NCBI GenBank assembly: GCA_023091665.1
Contig: JALJCQ010000014.1
Span: forward strand, 1,178,001-1,242,000
Direction: 5' to 3'
Length of the DNA: 64,000 bases
From: Pythium myriotylum
Taxonomy: Eukaryota > Oomycota > Peronosporomycetes > Pythiales > Pythiaceae
Shown here piece after piece: positions 27,937 to 37,763 of the stretch. The notes beneath the pieces were generated by a model. The model was not told where the DNA came from and did no database searches. It saw nothing but the letters and a program-made list of their open reading frames with translations. The position numbers and the translations under genes are program-made. The first letter of the stretch is position 1. Each line of letters begins with the position of its first letter.

Positions 27937-29975
27937 TCATTGTTCGCTTTGCCCTCTGTCACGTCTGCTTCCTTCCAGCAATTCCAGTCCCATGGCATCC
28001 AGCCTTTCCGCGAGTTGCTGTGAGAGATGTTGTGGCTCATGAAATGAGATCCCCGATGGAACAAGCTTGGTAAGCTTCCGAATCCACTCGATCAAGAGCA
28101 TGGTCCCATCACCCCTACCGTCGGAGACGCTGCTAATGCCATGGTGAGAAAGCATCCAATCTAGGTCCTCCAATAGGATGCTCACAGCTTCTACTTGAAA
28201 TTGTCTGGTAAAGATACATCCAGAATGAGCAACTCTGCGCAGTTTAAAAACAACAAAAAACAACTCTCAAGTGCTCACCGTGAGTCTCCTGCTGGTGCAT
28301 AGCGACGTATAATGTACTCAAGAGAGTCGAGCGCTTCACTAAGCGCCAATTTTGCACCTGATCCTTGGCTCAGAGCAGTAAGGACCCATCGCCATGTTAT
28401 GCGTAGCCTTGTGAGCGTAAACGTAGCATATGCCGAAGATCGATGGAGTTTCAGCCATTCCGCTCCGCGTGACCAGTCCTTCTCTCCGCCAATTCCATTC
28501 GCAGTCTCTTCGATGGCAGATCGAACATCTTCCTTCTGCGTGGTAACTCCATCAGGTCGGATGACACTGTAATACCAAGCGATAAGATCGACCGCAGAAT
28601 GGAAAGACCGCTCTGTTGATCCACCGATCACGGCACTCACTGCGACGTGAACGATCTCGGATCTCTCGATCAACCCACCGAACTCATACCAAACTTCCCG
28701 CGTCAGCGGTTCATCCGTTGGCAAAGCACGGGTGATAGCTCCCAAAGCAAATGCTTGCTGCTGTGATGTCCAGCGATTCGATTCATGCAGCAATGCTGTC
28801 GGCACTTTCGCGAACAGGTGGCGGGTGAAGGCTATGTGATCGATTTTGTCGTTCCTTGTGAGACGAGAAGCTTGGTATAACAACGACCGACTCCGCGAAC
28901 TGCAAAGCCACTTCCGGCGCCTAGGGTCCATTATCCACGCAACCAACGTGTCATACAAGTGAGATGGACAGACGATAACCACTCCGTGATCACTGCGTCC
29001 GCGTATCATGGTTTTCACATCAGCAAAAGGCCTCTCGTGAACTTCAATGAGCCACTCTTCAAGCTGTATGCAGGCAAATTAGTCGTCCACGGTGGAAGTC
29101 AAGAGACACAGCCCCGGAAGAACCATACCTGCGTCATCCACAGCGCCACGTCGCTCGCCCACAGTGCGACTCTTGCAGTCAACGAGAGCTCGTCGAACAT
29201 TCTCTTCTGACTTGGCGCGCGCCGCGTAAGAATTCGCGCCATGCATTTTGGGCTGACTGGTGAGAAGACTATCGGTTCGCCTTGGATCTTGACCGCCAGC
29301 TTTTCGACCAACTTGATGCAACGAATATCATCGTCAATCACAGTGAGACAGCTCTCAAGCAAGTGTGTTGCTTGCTGAGGCCGGATCCTCTCGCTGCAGC
29401 GCAGTGCCTCCTGCACTGCAACTTCCAAGTGCGCCAGTTGATCGCTCGGCGCGTGCGCATGATACAGGAACAGGGCACGCTCCATGTCGCCGATCGCCGG
29501 TGCTTTCTCTGGCGGTTCTTGTTCTCCGGACTCTGGCAACACCAGCGAGAGCAGCGTCTCGCCTGCCCAATTATGGGCGTAGTCGAGAATCCGCTGTTGC
29601 TCAGCAGTACTCACGTCCGCCGCGAACGACCACTTGCTCGCGACCATTTGCTCCACTGCGACCGGAGATTAGCCTCCTGGAGGGACACACGCCAACACAG
29701 AAACCAGCACGCACAGATCCGGACGATCTCTTGCATCTCTTGGTCGTCTTCTGGAGCCATCAGTCGTCCTTGGCTCCGCAGCAGCGCTCGATTGTCGATC
29801 GCCGAGACGATCATCGTCGGCAGCTGCTCGAAAGCGAACCGCGCGCCGTCAGCGACACCAATCGACACGAGAGCTCCTCCGCTACACGCGCAGCTACCTC
29901 GTGGCTGCGCAGCCGCGCCAGATACGTCGGGAAATCGCGCAGTTGCCGCGCGAGGCGGCGCCATTCCTCGGCCAT
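27937..29975 (-). CDS. Unrecognised helical protein, multi-exon
   Basis: Three exons are well supported: up to 29129, 29063-28279 and 28234-27937, with introns gtatgg...catacag and gtgagc...ctgcgcag; these join in frame to about 530 residues. The 5' end is uncertain: a plausible start MAEEWRRLARQLRDFP at 29975 needs two introns of only about 35 bp to reach the exon beginning near 29654. The protein is rich in helices (ILDYAHNWAGETLLSLVLPES, EALRCSERIRPQQATHLLESCL, VWYEFGGLIERSEIVHVAV) with no domain or signal peptide I can name. Possibly a HEAT-like or regulatory protein; that is a guess. Confidence 0.6.
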
Positions 29976-30139
29976 CCGTCGTCGGGACTGGAAGATTATT
30001 AGCAGCTCTTCAAATAAAGAATGGGCCCACTGAGATAAATGAATTACGACATGGATGTGTTCATGGCAACCTTCCCTCTCTGTCTCTACGAGCCCATCGC
30101 TTTCCTCCGATATTTTTCACGGCGGCCGGCACGCTTTGG

Positions 30140-31997
30140 TTACATCGCGAGACTGAATGCGCCGGGCGGAAGCACGAGCTTGGGCTTGGATTTGTGTGGA
30201 GTCTGCTGGGAGTTGATCTTCTCCAGCAAGAGGCGGAACTCTTCCACTTCTCGATCCACGGCGTCAAACTCAAACCCCTGCTCTTCTTCGTCCTCTTCCT
30301 CTTTCTGATTGTCGGAACCAGAGAGTTCGTCAGATAGAGGCTGATTGGAGCGGGCCTTCTTGGCAGCACTTGCAGATGCCGACGATGACCGGTCCCGCCT
30401 CGACGTGGCGTTCTTTACCGGACTTGGCTCAGACGTTGGTGTGGCCTCGATCTGGTTGTCAGCCACTTGCGTTGGTTGACTATTAGGCTGATTTGATGGC
30501 TGCGGCTTGGATGGGCCCTTGGATGTTGCATCTGCCTTCTTCTTTTTCTTTTTCTTCTCCTTCTTCTTTTTACTTTTGCTCGGTGCTGTACTCTGTTGTT
30601 GTTGTTGTTGCTGCTTTTGGTCGCGTTGCAGCTCGGCGATTTCCTCCCTCAGCAATTCTGCTTGGACGGCAAGCGAGTGTTGCAAGGCTGCTTGGTAGGC
30701 GCTCTCCAACTGTGGACATACCAACCACGGCGTCAGCAAACAATACCTCCGAAAAATAGCCTTAACCTCAAGCACGCACCTGTTCTCGGAATTTGATGGC
30801 TAAAACCTCAAGGAGATACTCCTGAGCGAGGTGTGACGTGTTAGCTCCTGGACACTCGGCATCATCATCTTCATCATCGTATCCATTGTCGTCATACGAC
30901 GGGAGGGGTCGTAATGCTGCGACATAGCTGCTAAACTGCTCGCCGCATCGAATCAGATCCATGATGAACTCGGAGTGGTCTTCCCGGATGATAATATATC
31001 GCTCTTCTTTCTGGATAAGTCGTAAAAGCTCGTCTTCCTGGCGCTTACCAACCTCAAGAGCTGCCAAGTATTCGTTCGACAACAACGCTTCGTCGACTGA
31101 CCCGTGCGCTCCGGATCGCCGAGCTGCTTTGCGTCGAAACTGATCACCTTCCAGCTCATAATCGAACACGACTTCATCTTCGTCATCGATCAGCTCGCTT
31201 TGATGCTCCAGCAAATCGTCGTCGACATCGTGGTGGTGGCGATGGTGGTGGTGGCGACAGTGACCGCCTTCTTCACCTGACTCGTCGTCCTCTTCCTCCT
31301 CTTCCTCTTCTTCCTCGTCATCTTCTTCATCGTCGTCCTCGTCATCATCGTCGTCCTCGTCCAAGAACGGAGGAAATACGCTAAATACGTCCTGTAGTGA
31401 ACGACTGCCAGATCGCCGGCGCTCAAGGTCCTCCCACTCGGCGATGACGTTGTCGTGGCACTCGCAGCACAGGTTTTGTCGAACGAGATACTGGTCCAAC
31501 GCCGCAATGTACACGTCGCGGTGGATACGAAGCAGCGCGCGCTTGGCTACGGGCGGTAGATCTTTCCAGAAGTTGATGAGCTCTTCTCGCGTGTAGCCAC
31601 GTAGCTTGCTCAGCACACCAAGCGTCCCCGGAGGCGCCGGCGTCGAGGCAGCCGGAGACGGCGATTTCGGCCGAACGCCTCGATCTTTCGTCTTGCGAGG
31701 CTGCGCGGAGTTGGTTCGCACAGTCTTGGGGAGTAATGTCTCGGAATGTGGCGTACTGGGTCCTGCGTACCACGGCGTTCTGGGGGGGTCATCAACAGAC
31801 GACGAGTCAGCGCATTTCACGGCGTCTGCGTGGCACGAACGCTCTCACCGATACTTCTTGGCGAGCATGAACCCTGCCGCGCGGCGCAGCATCTGGTGGC
31901 GGCGCATGAGGAAGTCTCGCTCTTTCTCCGGGTCGTCGTACAGCGGGGCCACGCGTTGGACATGCGTCGCGCTCGCTCGGCTGCCGCGTCGCGTCAT
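30140..31997 (-). CDS. FAM193-like acidic/lysine-rich protein, 3 exons, 572 aa
   Basis: Exons 31997-31849, 31779-30780 and 30709-30140 splice in frame. Exon 1 gives MTRRGSRASATHVQRVAP and joins directly to RTPWYAGP. The middle contains REELINFWKDLPPVAKRALL, IHRDVYIAALDQYLV and CCECHDNVIAEW, a Cys/His-rich segment reminiscent of FAM193 proteins, followed by a long Asp/Glu tract with a His cluster. The C-terminal third has a poly-Gln run, a KKKK-rich block and a final helix FDAVDREVEEFRLLLEKI, which matches the conserved FAM193 C-terminal pattern of an acidic -EREVE- helix. Function in oomycetes is unknown. Its start lies 418 bp from that of YJU2B on the other strand. Confidence 0.7.
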
Positions 31998-32415
31998 ATC
32001 TCGGTCGTCCTTGGTCGTCTCGGCGCGAACGGCACCGCGCGAGAGAGCTCAGCGCCTGCTCTTACCGTATTGCTCACGCGCTGCGGCCGATGGGCTCTCG
32101 TCACGACGAGACTGAGCTGCGCAACAAAGGACCTCGTGAAGAGGTCAGCAAACACCTCTCGCAGGTTTCTTTCCGAAAAAAAATGGCGCTCGCGGTCACC
32201 AAATGACTACTAGGTCGTCAAACATTCTTCGATTTTGGCTACCAAGAAGTCGTTGAATCTCGAAGATATGACAGAAATGGACGCTTAAATTACTATTCTA
32301 TACATATTAGATTCTTTATTAACGCATATAATCCGTCGTTTCCTGGGCAAGTCGCCCACGTGCTCTCCCCCTCGACCAAGCACCACAGGACCTCGCGGCA
32401 CCTTCGTTCGCTGTC
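31998..32415. promoter_or_regulatory. Shared head-to-head promoter region, FAM193-like / YJU2B
   Basis: 418 bp between two divergent start codons with no other gene. A-rich and T-rich patches occur, but no defined element was identified. Confidence 0.5.
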
Positions 32416-33369
32416 ATGTCGAGCCTCGCCGCCGCGCGCGCCGACAATTTCTATTACCCGAAGAACTGGCGTCCCGAGAATGGCTCGCTCAACGCGTTCC
32501 ACGGCTCGCACGCGCTCGGCAAGCGCGCCAAAGACCTCGCGACCGACGGCGTGCTGGTCGTGCGCTTCGAGATGCCGTTCAACGTCTGGTGCCTCCACTG
32601 CGAGAGCCACATCGGCCGCGGCGTGCGCTTCAACGCGCGCAAGAAGAAAGTCGGCATGTACTTCTCCACCGTGCGCTACGAGTTCCGCCTCAAGTGCGCG
32701 CAGTGCAGCGGCGAGATGGTGGTCGAGACCGATCCCGAGAACCGCGGCTACAAACTCGTGAGCGGGCTCAAGAAGCAGAGCACCGCGCTGGACGAGCACG
32801 AGCCAGAGGACATGGGCACCGAGCAGCTCAACGACCCAGAGGTCGGCCTCCAGGCGGCCGCCGACCCGTTCTTCCGCCTCGAACACGAGAACAGCGACAA
32901 GCACCGCGCGAAACAGCGCGCGCGAGGCCTCGAAGCGGTCTTGGACCTCCAGGAGAAGCAGTTTAAGGATGATTTCGCCACTAACGCGGCGCTCCGAGCA
33001 GGGTTTCGAGAGAAGAAGAAGCATCTGCAGAGCAACGCGCGGCGCGCCGATGCGCTCGGGCTCGGGATCACACTCGTGGATGCAGCGGAAGAGGACGTCA
33101 TGCTCTCCAAGGCCATGGTATTCCAAGGGAACCACGGGAAGAAGAGAAAAGCGGAAAGTGGTAAAAGGAAGGCGCCAAAGGACGACAGTTTTCAGTACTT
33201 CGGGGACGAGAGGGGTTCCAAATTGCATCAACTGAAGAAAAAGAAACAGGAACAACGAGCGCTGCAGGCCAAGCCTTTGCCGACTTCGACTGCTCTCGTC
33301 GTTCGACGTCAAAAGACGCCGGCTGAAAGAGTTCACTCTCGGGCGAAGACGTTACTGGACCGTCGATGA
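32416..33369 (+). CDS. YJU2B/CCDC130-family splicing factor, single exon, 317 aa
   Basis: The N-terminus (YYPKNWRPENGSLNAFHGSH, RFEMPFNVWCLHCESHIGRG, RFNARKKKVGMYFST, RLKCAQCSGEM) is the hallmark of the CWC16/YJU2 family, with a four-Cys zinc site made by CLHC and CAQC. Members bind the catalytic spliceosome; the YJU2B branch corresponds to CCDC130. A coiled coil and basic tail follow (GFREKKKHLQ, KKRKAESGKRK), consistent with nuclear location. The sequence is shorter than animal CCDC130 but complete. Converges with the coiled-coil membrane protein, with stops 72 bp apart. Confidence 0.93.
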   Translation: MSSLAAARADNFYYPKNWRPENGSLNAFHGSHALGKRAKDLATDGVLVVRFEMPFNVWCLHCESHIGRGVRFNARKKKVGMYFSTVRYEFRLKCAQCSGEMVVETDPENRGYKLVSGLKKQSTALDEHEPEDMGTEQLNDPEVGLQAAADPFFRLEHENSDKHRAKQRARGLEAVLDLQEKQFKDDFATNAALRAGFREKKKHLQSNARRADALGLGITLVDAAEEDVMLSKAMVFQGNHGKKRKAESGKRKAPKDDSFQYFGDERGSKLHQLKKKKQEQRALQAKPLPTSTALVVRRQKTPAERVHSRAKTLLDRR

Positions 33370-33440
33370 TTTGTGTTGGTTACGCATTCTTCGACATTAT
33401 TCAGTTGTTACTCTTAATAGTCGTGCAGTACACAGGAGTT

Positions 33441-35606
33441 TCAACGACCCACCAACTCTATGATCTGTTCAAGATTCTTCGCGTTCTCCTCTTGCAGTTG
33501 AGTGAGTTCGCGCCATCCTTCATCAAGTTGCCCAAGCCGACGAACGACTATGAGTAAGCTCACGATGACCATAAACGTCACAATACACGTCCAAGTTTCA
33601 GGTGTGTTCGCCAACCTTTCGAGCACATTGGAAACTCGATCGAGACCAACTTCCAGTGCATCACGGGCTGTGGCAGTGGCCTTGTTGAAATCGTCATTCG
33701 CGAACAACTGAGTCCGTAACTTCTGGGCTTCAATCGCGAAGGATAGTGATCGAGACCGTGGAACTTCGTCACTCGGACCTTGAGAACATACCAATCCCAC
33801 CAAGTCGGTTTCCGTGCAGTCAGGATCATCACTTTCCGTCTCACTGATGTTGTTCTCTGGTGAGACGCTTTTCTCACTTGAAAGCAACTTCGAAATGGCG
33901 TCATCACTGAAATCGTTCGTGTTGAAGACCAGAATGTTAAGAAACGCGTCAGAACTGCTGCCTCTCATCGGATCTTCGGTCACGGATCTCTGTTCCCACT
34001 TCGACGCTGCTGCGGATGTGAGCGCCATCGCCTTCGAGATATTTTTCAAGTAGTCGTTGACCATGAGCTCCATGGTCTTGACGCCGATCAATGCCGTGCT
34101 TCGCAGTGTCAGGATTGTTTCGTCACGCTGAGTGGCCTCCTTTGCTACTAGCTTTTGAAGATTCAATCGTGCATCCGACAAGTCTTTCCTCAGCATGATC
34201 TGCCTCGGCGATAGCGCACAACTCGCGACAGGCACAGGAGCAGACGCGGCTGACTCTTTTGGTGGGTTTCCACTTGAGACGATGAAGCCGACACTGCTGG
34301 CGCTCTTGCTTTTGAGGAGCGGCTTCTTTGGACTGCTCAACTGTTTGGTCCACGACACCACCGCACTGCGTAGCCCAAATGTGGTCAAACCTGAAGCCAT
34401 CATGGTCTCGACACCTGTAGTCCCAAGAACCTGTTGGGGTTGCTCTTGTCGTTGCTCGTGTTGGATGAGTTGCGTGAGCTTGTTCTCTTTCTCTTTGACT
34501 TTGCTGCGACCCGCCTGAACTAGTTTCTGGGCCTCATCCAGTGATTCGAGTAGTTCCTTGCGAATGGTCTCCAGCTTCTGCTTGGAGAATCTCAATGTAC
34601 GCACGATCGGATCTGATAAATTCGCCATCCTCTGTTTGTGGCTCTGGGTAGGATCCCATCGTGTCGTCCGCTCGGAGTCCGTTGGCGATAAGAACGACGA
34701 CGGATCAAAGATCTTGGAAATCGTCCCAAGGGAGTGCGTCTTGAACATTGTTTGAAAGCGCTTGAGCATCGCTTCCTCGATGGGAATCAACTGCATGAAA
34801 ATGGAATTCATCCACTGCGTCACGTCAATATGAAGATCGTAAACCACGACGGCATCATCAAGTCGGCTGGTTCCAGGATCTGAAGTCAACGCTGCTGCCG
34901 GGAGAAGTGCCTCGGAGATCTCGCTTTGTACGCGGCTTGCATGCTGAGCGAACACATGAAGGCAGCGTCGCAACTGAGCGTCGACAATCGCAGTCTGTTG
35001 CTCGCTCGTTAGATCCAGCTCCTCCAGTCGCTTCTTGATAGTGTTCCGCTCGCTGTCGCGCTTTTCTTTCAATTCTTTAATGCGCTCGACCAAAGAAGCC
35101 TTTTCATCGACGTCGGTCTTTGCTGAAGCCTCGAGCGATTGGTTATCTTCATCGCTCACTAGCGCCGAGGGGTCTTTAAGGCTAGCGCATTTGTCGACGA
35201 GAAGAGTGAGCGTGTGGTTCAGCTGCCTCTCGCGCTGGACTGCGTCGTCAATCTCCAGGACAAGCTGTTTGGTCTGGTGTCGCTGTTGCTTCTCGAAGGC
35301 CTCCAGCGGCGCCGCGACGGTGGTCGCAAGTTCCGTCGCAAGCGTCGCGTGAGCTTGCGCGATGTCGTTCACGGCCTGCTCGAGGCGCTCGACAACGCGC
35401 TGGAGCGGCGTGGCTGTCGGTACCCTTGGCGGGGCTGTTTGAGCGACCTTGCGGTGTTCTTGCGCGTACTTTTCGTGGACTAGAGCCACGTCTCGAAGCA
35501 GCGCGGCGACGTCGCGGAGATCACGGACTTGTGCCTTCACGCGGCGCTCGACCGCGACAAGTCCACCGCCATCACCGCCTCCATGATGGCTCGCAGGCTT
35601 CGTCAT
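33441..35606 (-). CDS. Coiled-coil BAR/F-BAR-like protein with C-terminal membrane anchor, 721 aa
   Basis: ATG 35606 (MTKPASHHGGGDGG) is preferred; the in-frame ATG 74 codons upstream gives Arg/Cys-rich sequence unlike coding. Residues about 15-270 are long amphipathic helices (LLRDVALVHEKYAQEHRKVAQ, LATELATTVAAPLEAFEKQQ) arranged like an F-BAR/BAR membrane-binding domain. The middle has Ser/Thr-rich linkers, and near the end a single hydrophobic helix (WTCIVTFMVIVSLLIVV) is followed by a short coiled coil. The architecture suggests a membrane-shaping or tethering protein. The BAR assignment is by pattern only. Confidence 0.6.
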   Translation of the reverse strand: MTKPASHHGGGDGGGLVAVERRVKAQVRDLRDVAALLRDVALVHEKYAQEHRKVAQTAPPRVPTATPLQRVVERLEQAVNDIAQAHATLATELATTVAAPLEAFEKQQRHQTKQLVLEIDDAVQRERQLNHTLTLLVDKCASLKDPSALVSDEDNQSLEASAKTDVDEKASLVERIKELKEKRDSERNTIKKRLEELDLTSEQQTAIVDAQLRRCLHVFAQHASRVQSEISEALLPAAALTSDPGTSRLDDAVVVYDLHIDVTQWMNSIFMQLIPIEEAMLKRFQTMFKTHSLGTISKIFDPSSFLSPTDSERTTRWDPTQSHKQRMANLSDPIVRTLRFSKQKLETIRKELLESLDEAQKLVQAGRSKVKEKENKLTQLIQHEQRQEQPQQVLGTTGVETMMASGLTTFGLRSAVVSWTKQLSSPKKPLLKSKSASSVGFIVSSGNPPKESAASAPVPVASCALSPRQIMLRKDLSDARLNLQKLVAKEATQRDETILTLRSTALIGVKTMELMVNDYLKNISKAMALTSAAASKWEQRSVTEDPMRGSSSDAFLNILVFNTNDFSDDAISKLLSSEKSVSPENNISETESDDPDCTETDLVGLVCSQGPSDEVPRSRSLSFAIEAQKLRTQLFANDDFNKATATARDALEVGLDRVSNVLERLANTPETWTCIVTFMVIVSLLIVVRRLGQLDEGWRELTQLQEENAKNLEQIIELVGR

Positions 35607-35874
35607 GTAGACCAGAGATTGGGCTCGTATGGGACAGATCCCACGCCCCCACTGCACGTTCCAAACTGCGCCGTGATCACAAGACTCGCGCGCTCGCCGC
35701 CGTCGCAGGCGCTGTTCAGCAGCGCAAGTGCGACTGCTCGCCACAGGAATAGCACGCTTTGCGAAGATCTCCGGCAACTCACTTTGGTTATTGGTTTCGG
35801 CGGCCCTGAGATCTTTTTGTGGGTGCACTCAGTCCGGAGGATGGGACGGCGACCTCACTGGCAACTACCTACAT

Positions 35875-36869
35875 CTACTTGGTCTCGTACGCCCGCACAA
35901 TGTGCGCGACGATGTCGTCGACGCCCTGGCCGGCGTTGATCTGCGAGAACACGGTCGGCCCCGAGCCGCGCATCTTCTTGGCGTCGCGGTCCATGACAGC
36001 GAGGTCGGCGCCGACGTGCGGCGCCAAATCGATCTTGTTGATCACGAGCAGGTCGGCCTGCGTGATGCCGGGGCCGCCCTTGCGCGGGACCTTGTCGCCA
36101 CCAGCCACGTCGATCACGTAGATGATGTAGTCGGCCAGCTCGCGGCTAAAGTTGGCGGCGAGGTTGTCTGCAGCGAGCATTGCCAACACGTCAGTATCAA
36201 AGCGCGCTGCTGATCTCCCCCAAGTCGCCACATACCTCCGCCCGATTCGACCAGCAAGATCTGGGCGTCGAACTCGTCCGTGAGGTCCTCGCAGGCCTGC
36301 AGGTTCGCCGAGATGTCTTCGCGGATGGCTGCGTGCGGGCAGCCGCCCGTCTCGATGGCGCGGATGCGCTCCTCCGGAAGCGCCTGGTGGCGCACGAGGA
36401 ACTCGCCGTCCTCGCGCGTGAAGATGTCGTTGGTGACGGCCGCGAGGCTGTACTTGCTCTGCAGCGCGCGGCAGAGCGCGAGCATGAGCGCCGTCTTGCC
36501 GCTGCCCACGGGTCCGCCGATGCCGACGGTGAAGGCGCGCGCGCGGAAGTCGCGGCCGTGCGAGAGCGGCGGCTCGCGCTCGTCGTAGTGCCCGGCGTGC
36601 TCGAAGTGCTCGTGCGTGTGGCCGTGCTCGCGGAGCTGCTTCTCCTCGTCGGGCGTCGGCGCGCGGCCCTTGCTCAGCGTGAAGCGGCGCACGACCTCGT
36701 CGCCGTCGAAGACCGCGTGGTCGTGCGCGTGGCCGTGGTCGTGCGAGTGGTCGTGCGAGTGGCCATGGTCGTGGCCATGGTCATGGTCATGGCCATGGTC
36801 ATGGTCGTGCGAGTGGTCATGCCCGTGGTCGTGCGCGTGGCCGTGGTCGTGGCTGTGGTGGTGGTCCAT
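35875..36869 (-). CDS. ureG: Urease accessory GTPase UreG with long His-rich N-terminus, 308 aa
   Basis: Exon 1 is 36869-36236, intron 36235-36168 (68 bp), exon 2 36167-35875. Splicing restores [18 protein letters not shown], the UreG signature. The P-loop [28 protein letters not shown] and [13 protein letters not shown] (guanine specificity) are all present. UreG hydrolyses GTP while delivering nickel to apo-urease. The first ~50 residues are an extreme His/Asp repeat (HDHGHDH units) able to bind nickel, as in plant UreG but longer. In-frame ATGs exist at 36878 and 36869; the second starts directly at MDHHH. Other urease genes are not in the window. Confidence 0.95.
36715..36869 (-). repeat. 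Hexanucleotide-like tandem repeat encoding the UreG His/Asp tail
   Basis: Degenerate 6-bp units of GGTCAT/GGTCGT type repeat about 25 times in frame. Repeat length is likely to vary between strains. Confidence 0.75.
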
Positions 36870-37722
36870 GGTCAACACAGCGTGGGGCGGGGAGAGCTCC
36901 CTTGCGATCTGATCTTCTCACCGCGCGAGAAAGGACGGCGCTCCTTCTATATCAGTACATTCCACTCCATCGAGCCCATATCCACTGAATCAGCATCCGC
37001 AGCTCTCGGCTCAGCAGCTCCGCAGCTCACGCTCTCGCCATTGCTCATGCGTGCGCTGCTCCGTGCTCGGCGCCTCGCCGCCGCCCTCCGCGGAGCTTCT
37101 CCGAGACGCCACGGGCGCCGCTCGCCGCTCGCCGCGTGCGCTCGTTCGCACGGGGGACGTCAAGGGCGACGAGCAGCAGAAAGGGCCTCTCGCCTCCTCC
37201 TCAGCTGCCCCGAGGTGCAAGTGCATGTCTCCGACCACCAAGACCACCACGCCAGCGGTCTGGTCGAGGAGACGCGGCCGCCGCGTGCGTGGCAGCGCGT
37301 GACGCCCCGAGCGACGCGTCCGTCGCCGCGCGCTCTCTCTGGGTTCTTCTTTTCGGAAGAGCTCGCCGGAGAAACCATTCAGACCAATAATGGAGATGCG
37401 ACCCCATCTGGTGCGGCGCGCTGTAGCCATCGCGCCCACCATTTCCACCTTGTTTCGGCACATTTTATCATATCCCCCTCTTTCTGGAACGCTTCTTTGT
37501 ATACTTGACTCTTGCAGATGTCCCAGAGAACATTCCTCACCCACGTTCGATCGCGCTTCAATTTGCCAAAACGCGGTGTTCCCAGTCTCTTCCGCCACTG
37601 ACCACCAACTCAACTGGCTGGGCGTGTCGCCTCCCCCCTTCACTCACAATGGAAATGCGCCTCGTCTGAGTTCGACCCGCCGCCGCACGCCGCCCCCTCG
37701 CCTCGCCTCGCCTCGCTCATAG
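36870..37722. other. 853-bp divergent intergenic region, UreG / PPTC7-like
   Basis: Holds the promoters of two divergent genes. An open frame from ATG 37046 begins MRALLRARRLAAALRG, which looks like a mitochondrial presequence, but no continuous credible protein follows; it may be an unmodelled spliced small gene. Confidence 0.4.
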
Positions 37723-37729
37723 ATGGCCA

Positions 37730-37763
<34 letters not shown>

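Noticed and set aside
32293..33336. 347-codon minus-strand frame opposite YJU2B
   Set aside because: Antisense to a strongly conserved family; Val/Leu-rich mirror sequence only.
36715..36869. Short regular repeats that could suggest a CRISPR array
   Set aside because: Units are adjacent 6-mers without spacers and encode the UreG His tail; the genome is eukaryotic.
36180..37508. Long plus-strand frame opposite UreG
   Set aside because: Antisense to the His-repeat and GTPase motifs; composition is a GC-rich mirror without a domain.
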